The translations under genes were made by a program, and so were the position numbers. Positions 1 through 7,156 of a DNA stretch of 16,809 nucleotides are shown piece by piece (within the stretch, counting starts at the first letter, position 1; the number at the start of each line of letters is the position of its first letter). The stretch spans positions 1-16,809 of the forward strand of contig QIIJ01000064.1 of the NCBI GenBank assembly GCA_003232595.1. The letters are read 5' to 3'. A model generated the notes under the pieces. That model was not told the DNA's origin, searched no databases, and worked only from the letters and a program-made list of their open reading frames with translations. The stretch comes from Aurantimonadaceae bacterium. Its GTDB lineage: Bacteria > Pseudomonadota > Alphaproteobacteria > Rhizobiales > Rhizobiaceae.

Positions 1-180
1 CCCGTTCGACGCATCACTGATTGTTTTTGTCCAAAATGGCACTTCGAGGTCTTTGTACATTGCCAGAACACCAATTGAACCCACGACGTTGAATTTGGTT
101 TTTGGAAGTTCCTGGGCATTGGCCGATCCTGCCATAAATGGCAGCACCGCGAGGGCTGTTATGAGTTTTCTTATAGTCAT
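1..180 (-). CDS. TRAP transporter substrate-binding protein, DctP family (partial, N-terminal 60 residues)
   Basis: The first 60 codons of a periplasmic solute receptor run off the left edge of the window. The N-terminus is a clear Sec signal peptide: MTIRK, a hydrophobic stretch (LITALAVLPFMAG), then SANA, with likely cleavage after residue 22 just before QELPK. The mature part begins KTKFNVVGSIGVLAMYKDLEVPFW, which has the start-of-strand layout of DctP-type receptors. A strong ribosome site (AGGAGAAAGAG) lies directly upstream. The gene is 29 bases downstream of the large permease gene on the same strand, so it is the third gene of a TRAP operon. The receptor would bind an organic anion in the periplasm and hand it to the two membrane subunits. 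The substrate cannot be told from this fragment. Family call is sure mainly because of the neighbours. Confidence 0.85.
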   Translation of the reverse strand, partial: MTIRKLITALAVLPFMAGSANAQELPKTKFNVVGSIGVLAMYKDLEVPFWTKTISDASNG

Positions 181-209
181 TCTCTTTCTCCTGTTTTGAG
201 TTGGTCCGG

Positions 210-1514
210 TTATCCTCCGGACTTGGGGTTGATGATTTCGGGAAGCCAAAGGGCAAGTTCGGGAACTGCGATCAGAAGCACAATCAGCACCAGCATTGCC
301 ACCAGAAAAGGTGCCGCTCCTTTGAAAAGATCTGTAATCGGGCCTTTCTGCCGCACACCTTGCACGATATACAAGTTCATCCCTACCGGCGGCGTGATCA
401 ATGCTGCTTCGATCAGGATCACAAAGACAATTCCCCACCAGATTGGCGAATATCCCAGCCCTTCGATAACAGGTACGATGATCGGCGTTGTGGCAATGGT
501 CATGGAAATCGTTTCCATGAAGCAACCCAACACAAGATAAAATACGATAATCGCAATCAGCATCGCCAACGGGGGCCAATCGAGCGACAGTACCGTGTCG
601 GTAATCGCGGTGACAAGGCCGATTGAGACCATGACGAAATTTAAAAAGAAGGCTGCAATGATGATAAGCATGATCATACAGGTGGTCCGTACAGTGCCTT
701 CGAATGCCGAAAGGAGAACGGATAGCCTTAGTCGGCCATTTGCTGCAACCAGACCCAAGGTGGCCATTAGCCCAAGTGCAGCTGCCTCGGTCGGAGTGGC
801 AACCCCGAGATAGATAGAGCCGACAACAATAATAAAAAGGCCCAGAGGCGGAACCAAATGCGGCAAACCGGCAAGCCGGGCAGGCCAGAGCGACCCTTTG
901 GGTGGCGATGCTGTAACCAGAGATGGCCGCCACAGAACCGCGACAAGAACTATGCCCGAGAACAGCATCGCCAACAGGAATCCGGGTATAAACCCGGCCG
1001 CGTATAGATCGCGTACCGAGGTTTCGGACAACACTGCATAGATGATCATGTTGATTGACGGCGGGATCAGGATGCCCAGCGTCCCACCTGCCGCAATTGA
1101 GCCAAGAAAGAGCGGGCGGTTATAGCCGCCAGAATCCATGTTGGGAATTGCGACGGTTCCAATGGTTGCTGCTGTCGCCAAAGACGAACCGGAGGTGGCT
1201 GCAAAGACCGCACTGGAAGCAATATTGGTATGGATCAACTGCCCTGGAACCCGCGCGAACCAGGGGGCCAACGCTGAAAAAAGCCGCTGTGAAATACCCG
1301 ATCGGTGCATCAGTTCGCCCATCATGATAAACATGGGAGCGGCAATCAGGATAAAATCGTTGGAATGACTCCACGCCAACTCCCCCGAAGCCCGGGCCAT
1401 GGGTAAAAAAGCATAATTTTCAGAGAGTATGTAGCCGGTTATTGCCAATACAGCCGCCACCGGCAGTGACAGGCCCAGACAGATCAGCAACAATAGAACC
1501 GCGGTCTTGATCAT
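210..1514 (-). CDS. TRAP transporter large permease, DctM family
   Basis: A 434-residue, very hydrophobic inner membrane protein, the usual length for the DctM subunit that forms the sodium-coupled substrate channel of TRAP transporters. Family landmarks are visible: a hydrophobic first helix (residues 4-28), FILIAAPMFIMMGELMHRSGIS near residues 54-75, SGSSLATAATIGTVAIPNM near 108-126, and AAGGTLGILIPPSINMIIYAVLSE near 140-163. A second inverted half contains TPTEAAALGL and the C-terminal TPPVGMNLYIVQG. Its ATG overlaps the stop of the small permease gene (ATGA), which implies translational coupling. The binding-protein gene follows after 29 bases. A C4-dicarboxylate, keto acid, sugar acid or C2-sulfonate substrate is possible; the sequence does not decide. 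Confidence 0.95.
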   Translation of the reverse strand: MIKTAVLLLLICLGLSLPVAAVLAITGYILSENYAFLPMARASGELAWSHSNDFILIAAPMFIMMGELMHRSGISQRLFSALAPWFARVPGQLIHTNIASSAVFAATSGSSLATAATIGTVAIPNMDSGGYNRPLFLGSIAAGGTLGILIPPSINMIIYAVLSETSVRDLYAAGFIPGFLLAMLFSGIVLVAVLWRPSLVTASPPKGSLWPARLAGLPHLVPPLGLFIIVVGSIYLGVATPTEAAALGLMATLGLVAANGRLRLSVLLSAFEGTVRTTCMIMLIIIAAFFLNFVMVSIGLVTAITDTVLSLDWPPLAMLIAIIVFYLVLGCFMETISMTIATTPIIVPVIEGLGYSPIWWGIVFVILIEAALITPPVGMNLYIVQGVRQKGPITDLFKGAAPFLVAMLVLIVLLIAVPELALWLPEIINPKSGG

Positions 1515-2107
1515 GCATCAATCTCCGCGTCCATCCGTACCTGTTGGATTTCTTCATCCAGCGAAGGCGGTGCGAGAATGGAATCAAACGCGGCACCATT
1601 GCCGCGTATCAAGTTCCAAATTGCTGAAACAGGTGCAAGAACCGCAACAATGGCAAACCAGAACAGGCCAAACCACCAGATGCCCTGTGGTAGCCAGATT
1701 GGCGTCTGTAGCGTTGAAATTGAGCGCGCATCCAACGCCCAGGACTGTGCCAGAGTGCGCCATGAAAACCATGCCAATGCGACTGCAACAGCCGCAAGCG
1801 CTATCGCCGCCAGCAAATCAAACAGGCGGCGCAACGGGGTGGGCAAACGGGATGTCAGGAAATCAACCCGGATATTGGCGCGGGTGGAGACGGTATAACC
1901 CATCCCAAGCCCGATACATGCAGCCAGCCCATAGCCGGAAATCTCAAAACTTTCGAGCGGCGTCCAGCCGAAAATCAACCGCGCGATAACATCGATCGAA
2001 ATTGTCAGGCTGGAGCCAAAAAGGATTATGGCTCCGGCAACCCATGCCAAAACGCGTGAAATTTGCGCCCCTGGCCCGAAGCCGCCTTTGCCCGTCATAT
2101 CTTTCAT
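1511..2107 (-). CDS. TRAP transporter small permease, DctQ family
   Basis: A 198-residue membrane protein with four hydrophobic segments (about residues 20-40, 55-75, 90-115 and 143-165), the topology of the DctQ subunit that scaffolds the large permease. Typical features are IDVIARLIFGW after the first helix and the LESFEISGYGLAACIGLGMGYTVSTRANIRVDFL segment, where a Glu and a Tyr/Gly-rich helix precede an Arg-rich loop. The C-terminus is a charged tail (PPSLDEEIQQVRMDAEIDA). It is the promoter-proximal gene of the TRAP operon and overlaps the large permease by four bases. The start at 2107 has only a G-rich stretch upstream; a second in-frame ATG three codons later is an alternative. Divergent from the LysR gene. 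Confidence 0.92.
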   Translation of the reverse strand: MKDMTGKGGFGPGAQISRVLAWVAGAIILFGSSLTISIDVIARLIFGWTPLESFEISGYGLAACIGLGMGYTVSTRANIRVDFLTSRLPTPLRRLFDLLAAIALAAVAVALAWFSWRTLAQSWALDARSISTLQTPIWLPQGIWWFGLFWFAIVAVLAPVSAIWNLIRGNGAAFDSILAPPSLDEEIQQVRMDAEIDA

Positions 2108-2206
2108 GGTGCGGCCCCCGCTGCTGGTGTCCCCTGCGCGTCAAGGTTGACCGTACGTTCCGAAATTTCCAATGTCGTCAAACACTGTTTGGTCATGATG
2201 TAAACT

Positions 2207-2257
2207 TGTCAAGACAGGACTATTCGGTCAATGTACAATTATGGATACAATTATCCA
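2207..2257. promoter_or_regulatory. Candidate operator/promoter between the TRAP operon and the LysR gene
   Basis: The 168-base divergent intergenic region (2108-2275) holds a perfect inverted repeat TGGATA-CAAT-TATCCA at 2242-2257, and the octamer ACAATTAT twice in direct order at 2235-2242 and 2247-2254 (period 12). A consensus -35 hexamer TTGACA lies on the minus strand at 2207-2212 (inside TGTC-AA-GACA, 2207-2216) pointing to the TRAP operon, but I find only a weak -10 behind it. LysR-type proteins commonly bind dyads in such divergent regions, and the dyad ends 18 bases before the LysR start codon. Binding is inferred only. Confidence 0.45.
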
Positions 2258-2275
2258 AATTTGATATAGGTAGTT

Positions 2276-3184
2276 ATGCGGATCAGACAGCTCGACGCTT
2301 TTCGTGCCACGATTATCACCGGCACCATGTCTGCGGCAGCGGACAGCCTCAAGACCAGCCAACCGACGGTCAGTCGCTTGATTTCAGAGCTCGAGACCGA
2401 ACTAAAGTTGCAGCTTTTCCGGCGTGAGAAAGGTCGCATTCACCCCACTCATGAGGGACTGGAATTCTATCGTCGCGTAGACAAAGTCCATGATGCCTTT
2501 GCCAGCCTGAAGAATGTCGCTCAGGATTTACGCGAAAGCGGCTTTCGCGAGGTGCGAATCATGGCGACACCGGCGGTGTCGATGGCCATTGTACCTGCTT
2601 TGATGGAGCAACTGGTGTGCTCGCACCCAGACATTAGTGCGCGGTTGATCACCGTTGACAAGAAAAGCTATTTTGAAGCCAAATGCGAGAACAGCTTTGA
2701 TATATTTATCGGCAACAAGATGGGTTTCGAGGGTGGCACGGAACAAGTCGAGCTTGGCACTGTCGATTTTATCTGCGCTGTTCCGAAAGGGCATCGTTTG
2801 GCCAAGTCGGCAATTATTACGCTGGCCGACCTGGAAGGCGAACATGTCATATCGCAACTTGACGATGACAACCGGCTGTTCCTTCAACACGAACGCCTCT
2901 TTGAAGAACATGACATCGCCATGAAACGGAATATCTATGCCGATACGTCTTCGACAGCTTATCATATGGTCGCCCGCGGCATGGGGTTGTCTGTGCTTGA
3001 ACCGCTTACCGCACCGCTTTGGATTGGTAACGGTGTTGCCATCCGCCCATTCCGCCCAAAGCTATCCTATAGCTTTGTCGCTGGGATCAAGCCCGGTGCT
3101 CATCAGTCAAGTATCATCAGTGAGATTATCGAAATCGCGCGCGGCCTTTTTGCAGCCTCCGCTGCATGGACACAGGGCCTCTAA
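2276..3184 (+). CDS. LysR-family transcriptional regulator
   Basis: A 302-residue protein with the standard LysR architecture. The N-terminal winged helix-turn-helix covers residues 1-60: MRIRQLDAFRATIITGTMSAAADSL, then SQPTVSRLISELETELKLQLFRRE. A linker helix with THEGLEFYRRVDKVHDAF follows, then a two-lobed periplasmic-binding-like effector domain from about residue 92 to the end. Length is normal for the family. The start has a modest ATAGG ribosome site five bases upstream. It is transcribed away from the TRAP operon, so it most likely controls that transporter and probably itself in response to the transported compound or a product. The effector is not recognisable. The stop codon overlaps the stop of the convergent small gene downstream. 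Confidence 0.93.
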   Translation: MRIRQLDAFRATIITGTMSAAADSLKTSQPTVSRLISELETELKLQLFRREKGRIHPTHEGLEFYRRVDKVHDAFASLKNVAQDLRESGFREVRIMATPAVSMAIVPALMEQLVCSHPDISARLITVDKKSYFEAKCENSFDIFIGNKMGFEGGTEQVELGTVDFICAVPKGHRLAKSAIITLADLEGEHVISQLDDDNRLFLQHERLFEEHDIAMKRNIYADTSSTAYHMVARGMGLSVLEPLTAPLWIGNGVAIRPFRPKLSYSFVAGIKPGAHQSSIISEIIEIARGLFAASAAWTQGL

Positions 3185-3531
3185 GGGTTGACTGGACCAA
3201 GAACCCTTTGCAGATACGCGCGGCGGCCGTCGGCAAAGTACGCCTGTGCTGAGCCATTCTTACCGGGAATCAATGAGAATCGGTTTATCTTGCCGCCTCT
3301 AAACTTACTGTAACGCGTCCAATAATACCCGTCTTCAAATCCATATATGCCGGTCTCTGCTTCACCTGAGGGAAGGATAAACTGGCAAGTCCCATTCTTA
3401 AGATATGAAACAATCGTAAAACGCTCAAGGCTTTCAGGGTCCACCGCCTCAACCCGGTTCCCGAACAGAAACTTGCGTAGTTCACATTGCGCCATGGGGC
3501 GATCCAATGCGTCTTCACGATCCTCTGTCAT
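3181..3531 (-). CDS. Hypothetical protein, 116 residues, unrecognised
   Basis: I do not recognise this protein. It has no signal peptide or membrane segment, an acidic N-terminus (MTEDREDALDRP), and then a strand-rich body with many aromatic and glycine residues: FLFGNRVEAV, FTIVSYLKNGTCQFIL, TGIYGFEDGYYWTRYSKFRGG, AQAYFADGRRAYLQRV. The alternation of short strands and turns suggests a small beta-barrel or sandwich, which is only an inference. AAGGAA upstream of the ATG gives a plausible ribosome site; Met13 is an alternative start. It is convergent with the LysR gene and overlaps its stop by four bases. It is divergent from tauR, so it may share regulation with the sulfonate genes. A coding call is supported by the ribosome site and protein-like composition, not by homology. 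Confidence 0.6.
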   Translation of the reverse strand: MTEDREDALDRPMAQCELRKFLFGNRVEAVDPESLERFTIVSYLKNGTCQFILPSGEAETGIYGFEDGYYWTRYSKFRGGKINRFSLIPGKNGSAQAYFADGRRAYLQRVLGPVNP

Positions 3532-3574
3532 TTCATTAGTTCCTTGGTTGTTCAGGCCAAAAGTTATGTTTGCT

Positions 3575-3628
3575 CTGGTTCAAATCCAGCTAAAGGAATT
3601 GCTAGACCGTTTCTTGTTTATATGGAAT
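3575..3628 (+). promoter_or_regulatory. Candidate tauR promoter with upstream CTGG/CCAG dyad
   Basis: A dyad CTGGTTCAAATCCAG (3575-3589) sits ten bases before a candidate -35 TTGCTA (3599-3604). This is followed 18 bases later by TGGAAT (3623-3628), each hexamer matching consensus at four of six positions. Read on the minus strand the dyad begins CTGGATTTGA, similar to the CTGGAT elements at 13787-13828. The position just upstream of -35 fits an activator site. TauR is the obvious candidate binder, possibly autoregulatory. This is inference from position and motif. Confidence 0.35.
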
Positions 3629-3632
3629 AGAG

Positions 3633-3667
3633 CCAATTCAAAAGGTAGTTGGTGCCAGTTTAATTGG
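3633..3667. repeat. Inverted repeat CCAATT...AATTGG in the tauR leader
   Basis: CCAATT at 3633-3638 and AATTGG at 3662-3667 are perfect inverted copies 23 bases apart, between the promoter candidate and the tauR start. The right arm is part of CCAGTTTAATTGGATAT (3655-3671), which shares its order of elements with the 13807-13830 segment upstream of the amidase. It could be a second operator or an RNA hairpin over the weak tauR start. Confidence 0.3.
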
Positions 3668-3677
3668 ATATGCTGAT

Positions 3678-5153
3678 TTGAAAGAGATCTTGTTCAACTT
3701 GGACAAAACGCTGCCAACCGGCCTGCAATTGCAGCTCAAAGAGCAACTGGTATCGGCTATTTTAAGCAGGGCATTGCAGCCGGGCGAGCGCATGCCTTCC
3801 AGCCGGAAACTGGCAAACCATCTGGTAGTGTCCCGTAACACCGTTACCCTTGTTTATCAAAGCCTGGTTGACAGCGGATATCTGGAACCCAGAGCACGTT
3901 CAGGGTTTGTGGTCTGCCCGGATGCGCCGGTGGTTCCTCCTGTGGACGGGTTGAATTACAAAGACACGATAGAAGGTGAAAAAATTGATCTGGCGGCGCG
4001 CATTGTCAGTTCAAAACTAATTTTGCACCCGATGAATAAGCCGTTAAATTGGCGAGAATTTAGATATTCTTTCATCTTCGGGCAGGCGGATTTCAAGCTG
4101 TTCAGCCATTCTGACTGGCGAGATTGCGCCAGGCAGGCCCTGGGTGCGCGCGATTTTGGTTCACTTGCCGGTGACTTTGGCCACAACGATGACCCTTTGC
4201 TGGTCAATTATATTATACGCCACTCCTTGCCACAACGCGGTATCATCATGGAACCTCCCAATGTGCTGGTTACAATGGGCGCTCAAAATGCACTTTATCT
4301 GATTGCCGATTTACTGATAAAACGCTCCACCCGCATTGTTGTCGAAGAACCCTGCTATCCCGATCTGCTGGATATTGTTAAAAAATACACCACTCATGTC
4401 GAAACCATTAAAGTTGATGACAGCGGATTGGTTTTGGACGAAAAAGTCCTGGCCCGTTGCGATCTGCTGTTTGTCACCCCCAGCCACCAATGTCCAACCA
4501 CCGTGACCATGCCTACCGAGCGGCGAAAGGCCTTGCTTGAACTGGCACAAAAACATGATTTCCTGGTAATTGAGGATGATTATGAATTTGAGATGAATTT
4601 TCTCGCCGCAGCCTCTCCTGCTTTGAAATCGCTCGATAGCCGTGGTCGCGTGCTTTATATTGGCAGTTTCTCAAAATCGCTGTTTCCCGGCCTGCGCCTT
4701 GGATATCTGGTGGCCTCAAGACAATTCATTGAACGAACCAGGGAGCTTCGACATCTGATGTTCCGCCACCCTCCCGGTCATGCCCAGCGTACTGCTGCCT
4801 ATTTCATGGCCCTTGGTTTTTATGATTCCCAAATCCTGCGGCTCAAACGTGTATTCGCCACGAGGCGCCAGACCATGCAGATGGCACTGGATGAATTTGG
4901 ACTTTCCAACAGGACTGCTGCATTGTTTGGCGGGACAAGTTTCTGGATTGAGGGACCCCCATGGCTTGATGCCGACCTGTTGGCAACTGAATTGACAAAA
5001 CAAAGCGTGCTGATTGAACCCGGCGGACCTTTTTTTGCCGACCGCAACAAAAAATCCAATTTTTTCCGCATCGCCTATTCCTCAATAGAAAGAAGCCGGA
5101 TTAGGGAGGGTGTGGAAATTATCCGCAAAACAATCGACGATTTGGCCCCATGA
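3678..5153 (+). CDS. tauR: TauR-like MocR-family transcriptional regulator (GntR HTH fused to PLP aminotransferase fold)
   Basis: A 491-residue MocR-type regulator. Residues 13-80 form a GntR winged helix (LQLQLKEQLVSAILSRALQPGERMPSSRKLANHL, then SRNTVTLVYQSLVDSGYLEPRARSGFVV). From about residue 120 it has a fold-type I aminotransferase domain used as an effector sensor: TMGAQNALYLIADLL, VEEPCYPDLLDIV, TPSHQCPTTVTMP, VIEDDYEFEMNFL (Asp300/Asp301) and the PLP-lysine motif GSFSKSLFPGLRLGYL (Lys333). MocR proteins of this type that lie next to xsc or tpa are TauR, an activator of taurine use. The xsc gene follows 79 bases downstream on the same strand with no terminator between, which makes tauR the best name. 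No in-frame ATG precedes the conserved region; TTG at 3678 is the earliest sensible start and has no good ribosome site. TauR identity rests on context plus similarity. Confidence 0.88.
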   Translation: MKEILFNLDKTLPTGLQLQLKEQLVSAILSRALQPGERMPSSRKLANHLVVSRNTVTLVYQSLVDSGYLEPRARSGFVVCPDAPVVPPVDGLNYKDTIEGEKIDLAARIVSSKLILHPMNKPLNWREFRYSFIFGQADFKLFSHSDWRDCARQALGARDFGSLAGDFGHNDDPLLVNYIIRHSLPQRGIIMEPPNVLVTMGAQNALYLIADLLIKRSTRIVVEEPCYPDLLDIVKKYTTHVETIKVDDSGLVLDEKVLARCDLLFVTPSHQCPTTVTMPTERRKALLELAQKHDFLVIEDDYEFEMNFLAAASPALKSLDSRGRVLYIGSFSKSLFPGLRLGYLVASRQFIERTRELRHLMFRHPPGHAQRTAAYFMALGFYDSQILRLKRVFATRRQTMQMALDEFGLSNRTAALFGGTSFWIEGPPWLDADLLATELTKQSVLIEPGGPFFADRNKKSNFFRIAYSSIERSRIREGVEIIRKTIDDLAP

Positions 5154-5220
5154 ATACGCGTAATTGGCCCTATGGAGATTTATCGAAACACCGCAAAACA
5201 AAAAGCAGATAAAATTCACA

Positions 5221-5232
5221 AAGGAACAAGGA
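5221..5232 (+). promoter_or_regulatory. Tandem ribosome binding sites deciding the xsc start
   Basis: AAGGAACAAGGA contains two overlapping-range Shine-Dalgarno cores, AAGGA at 5221-5225 and 5228-5232. The first is seven bases from ATG 5233. The second is nine bases from ATG 5242, which gives the usual family N-terminus MKMTTEEAF. The open frame continues back to 5164 but that part has no ribosome site and is not family-like. Confidence 0.6.
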
Positions 5233-7011
5233 ATGATGTCGATGAAAATGACAACTGAGGAAGCATTTGTGAAAGTTCTACAAATGCATGGCATCGATAA
5301 CGCCTTTGGTATTATCGGTTCAGCCTTCATGCCGATTTCGGATTTATTTCCGAAAGCCGGAATCAGGTTTTGGGATTGCGCCCATGAGGTCAACGCCGGA
5401 ATGATGGCCGACGGCTTCACCAGGGTGTCGGGTAAAATGGCAATGTGCATTGCCCAAAACGGCCCCGGCATCACCAATTTTGTCACGCCAATCAAGACTG
5501 CCTATTGGAACCACACGCCGATGCTGCTGGTGACACCGCAAGCCGCCAACAAGACCATCGGTCAGGGCGGCTTTCAGGAAATTCCACAGATGAACCTGTT
5601 CCAGGATATCGTCTGCTATCAGGAGGAAGTGCGCGACCCCACCCGTATCGTTGAAGTGTTAAACCGCGTCATTGAAAAATCCTGGCGCGGTTGTGCTCCG
5701 GCACAGATTAATATCCCCCGCGATATGTGGACCCAGGTGGTGGATATTGAACTGCCGCGCCGTGTGCAACTGGAATTGCCAAGTGGCGGTGCCAAAGCGA
5801 TTGGCGAAGCTGCAAAACTGCTGTCAGAGGCCAAGTTCCCGGTCATTCTGAATGGTGCGGGTGTGGTGATTGGTGATGCGATTGAGGCTTCAAGAAGCCT
5901 GGCTGAACGCCTGAGTGCGCCGGTCTGTTCGGGTTATCAGCACAATGATGCATTTCCTGGCAGTCACCCGCTCGCCTGTGGGCCTTTGGGTTATAACGGC
6001 TCAAAAGCTGCCATGGAAATCATTGCTAAAGCTGATGTGGTGCTCGCCCTTGGCACACGGCTCAATCCGTTTTCCACTTTGCCGGGCTATGGCATCGATT
6101 ATTGGCCCAAAGATGCAAAAATCATCCAGGTCGACATCAATTCCGACCGTATCGGCATCACCAAACAAATCGCCGTCGGTATTCAGGGTGACGCTGGAAT
6201 GGTGGCAACACAGATATTGGTACAACTGTCTTCCACCGCCGGTGATGAGGGGCGCAAACAACGCGAAGCCCTGGTGCACCAGATAAAATCCGCCTGGTTA
6301 CAGACCCTGTCATCCATGGATCACGAGGAAGACGACCCCGGCACCACGTGGAATGAGCGCAGCCGCAAAAAGTCCCCTGAACTTATGTCACCACGTATGG
6401 CCTGGCGCGCCATCCAGTCCGCCCTGCCAAAAGGCGTGATAATTTCTTCCGACATCGGCAATAATTGCGCCATCGGCAATGCCTATCCGATGTTTGAAGA
6501 GGGCCGCAAATATCTCGCCCCCGGCCTGTTCGGCCCCTGCGGCTATGGTTTCCCGGCCATCCTTGGCGCAAAAATGGCAGCGCCCAATGTGCCCGTAGTA
6601 GGTTTTGCCGGGGATGGTGCTTTTGGCATTTCGATGAATGAAATGACCTCTTGCGGCCGTGACGACTGGCCTGCCATCACCATGGTAATTTTCCGCAACT
6701 ACCAATGGGGGGCGGAAAAACGCAACACCACGCTCTGGTACAACGACAATTTCGTCGGAACCGAGCTCGATTACCATGTGCAATACGCCAAAATTGCCGA
6801 GGCCTGTGGCAATGTTGGCGTGCAAGTGAATACCACTCATGATTTGACCGCAGCCCTGGCCAAAGCCATAGACAGCCAGATGAATAATAATGAAACCACC
6901 TTCATTGAAGTACTGCTCAATCAGGAACTGGGCGAGCCGTTTCGCCGCGATGCGATGACAACGCCGGTGGAAGTGGCGGGCATTGACCCCGGCGATATGC
7001 AAAGCCAATGA
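5233..7011 (+). CDS. xsc: Sulfoacetaldehyde acetyltransferase (Xsc), ThDP-dependent
   Basis: A 592-residue cytoplasmic thiamine-diphosphate enzyme that converts sulfoacetaldehyde and phosphate to acetyl phosphate and sulfite, the C-S bond-breaking step for taurine, isethionate and related C2 sulfonates. The N-terminal pyrimidine domain has MKMTTEEAFVKVLQMHGI, AFGIIGSAFMPISDLFPKAG and FWDCAHE with the cofactor-activating Glu52. NGPGITNFVTPIKTAYWNHTP and QAANKTIGQGGFQE follow. The C-terminal domain has the ThDP motif GDG (460-462) through FRNYQWGAEKRN (487-498), and the family-typical ending LNQELGEPFRRDAM. Length matches the family. It follows tauR as a likely operon. The phosphate acetyltransferase gene that often comes next is absent; an ABC operon converges instead. 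Start could also be 5236 or 5242. Confidence 0.95.
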   Translation: MMSMKMTTEEAFVKVLQMHGIDNAFGIIGSAFMPISDLFPKAGIRFWDCAHEVNAGMMADGFTRVSGKMAMCIAQNGPGITNFVTPIKTAYWNHTPMLLVTPQAANKTIGQGGFQEIPQMNLFQDIVCYQEEVRDPTRIVEVLNRVIEKSWRGCAPAQINIPRDMWTQVVDIELPRRVQLELPSGGAKAIGEAAKLLSEAKFPVILNGAGVVIGDAIEASRSLAERLSAPVCSGYQHNDAFPGSHPLACGPLGYNGSKAAMEIIAKADVVLALGTRLNPFSTLPGYGIDYWPKDAKIIQVDINSDRIGITKQIAVGIQGDAGMVATQILVQLSSTAGDEGRKQREALVHQIKSAWLQTLSSMDHEEDDPGTTWNERSRKKSPELMSPRMAWRAIQSALPKGVIISSDIGNNCAIGNAYPMFEEGRKYLAPGLFGPCGYGFPAILGAKMAAPNVPVVGFAGDGAFGISMNEMTSCGRDDWPAITMVIFRNYQWGAEKRNTTLWYNDNFVGTELDYHVQYAKIAEACGNVGVQVNTTHDLTAALAKAIDSQMNNNETTFIEVLLNQELGEPFRRDAMTTPVEVAGIDPGDMQSQ

Positions 7012-7121
7012 GTGAAAACCTGACGTCCATTTGCAGAAAACTTAATTGGCTTTACAAAAACCCAAGTCAAATTCGGCATATATATCGGGAATTTCTATGG
7101 GTCAGTCAGCCAGAATTACAG

Positions 7122-7154
7122 ATTTACAGGGGCAGGGGGCGAGCATCTGTAAAT
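7122..7154. terminator. Possible bidirectional terminator hairpin between xsc and the ABC operon
   Basis: ATTTACAG (7122-7129) and CTGTAAAT (7147-7154) are perfect eight-base inverted repeats around a 17-base G-rich loop, placed between two convergent genes. The stem is AT-rich and no long T run follows on either strand, so it is a weak terminator candidate. The rest of 7012-7156 shows nothing else I can support. Confidence 0.35.
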
Positions 7155-7156
7155 AG

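Noticed and set aside
1507..1989. A 160-codon plus-strand open frame over the small TRAP permease
   Set aside because: Antisense to a clear DctQ-family gene; translation is rich in Gln, Arg and Pro with no domain.
5164..5232. Upstream extension of xsc (MALWRFIETPQNKKQ...)
   Set aside because: The extension is not like Xsc N-termini, has no ribosome site, and contains the true ribosome sites of the downstream starts.
6388..7008. A 206-codon minus-strand open frame inside xsc
   Set aside because: Fully antisense to a well-conserved enzyme, no ribosome site, and low-complexity His/Gly-rich translation typical of a shadow frame.
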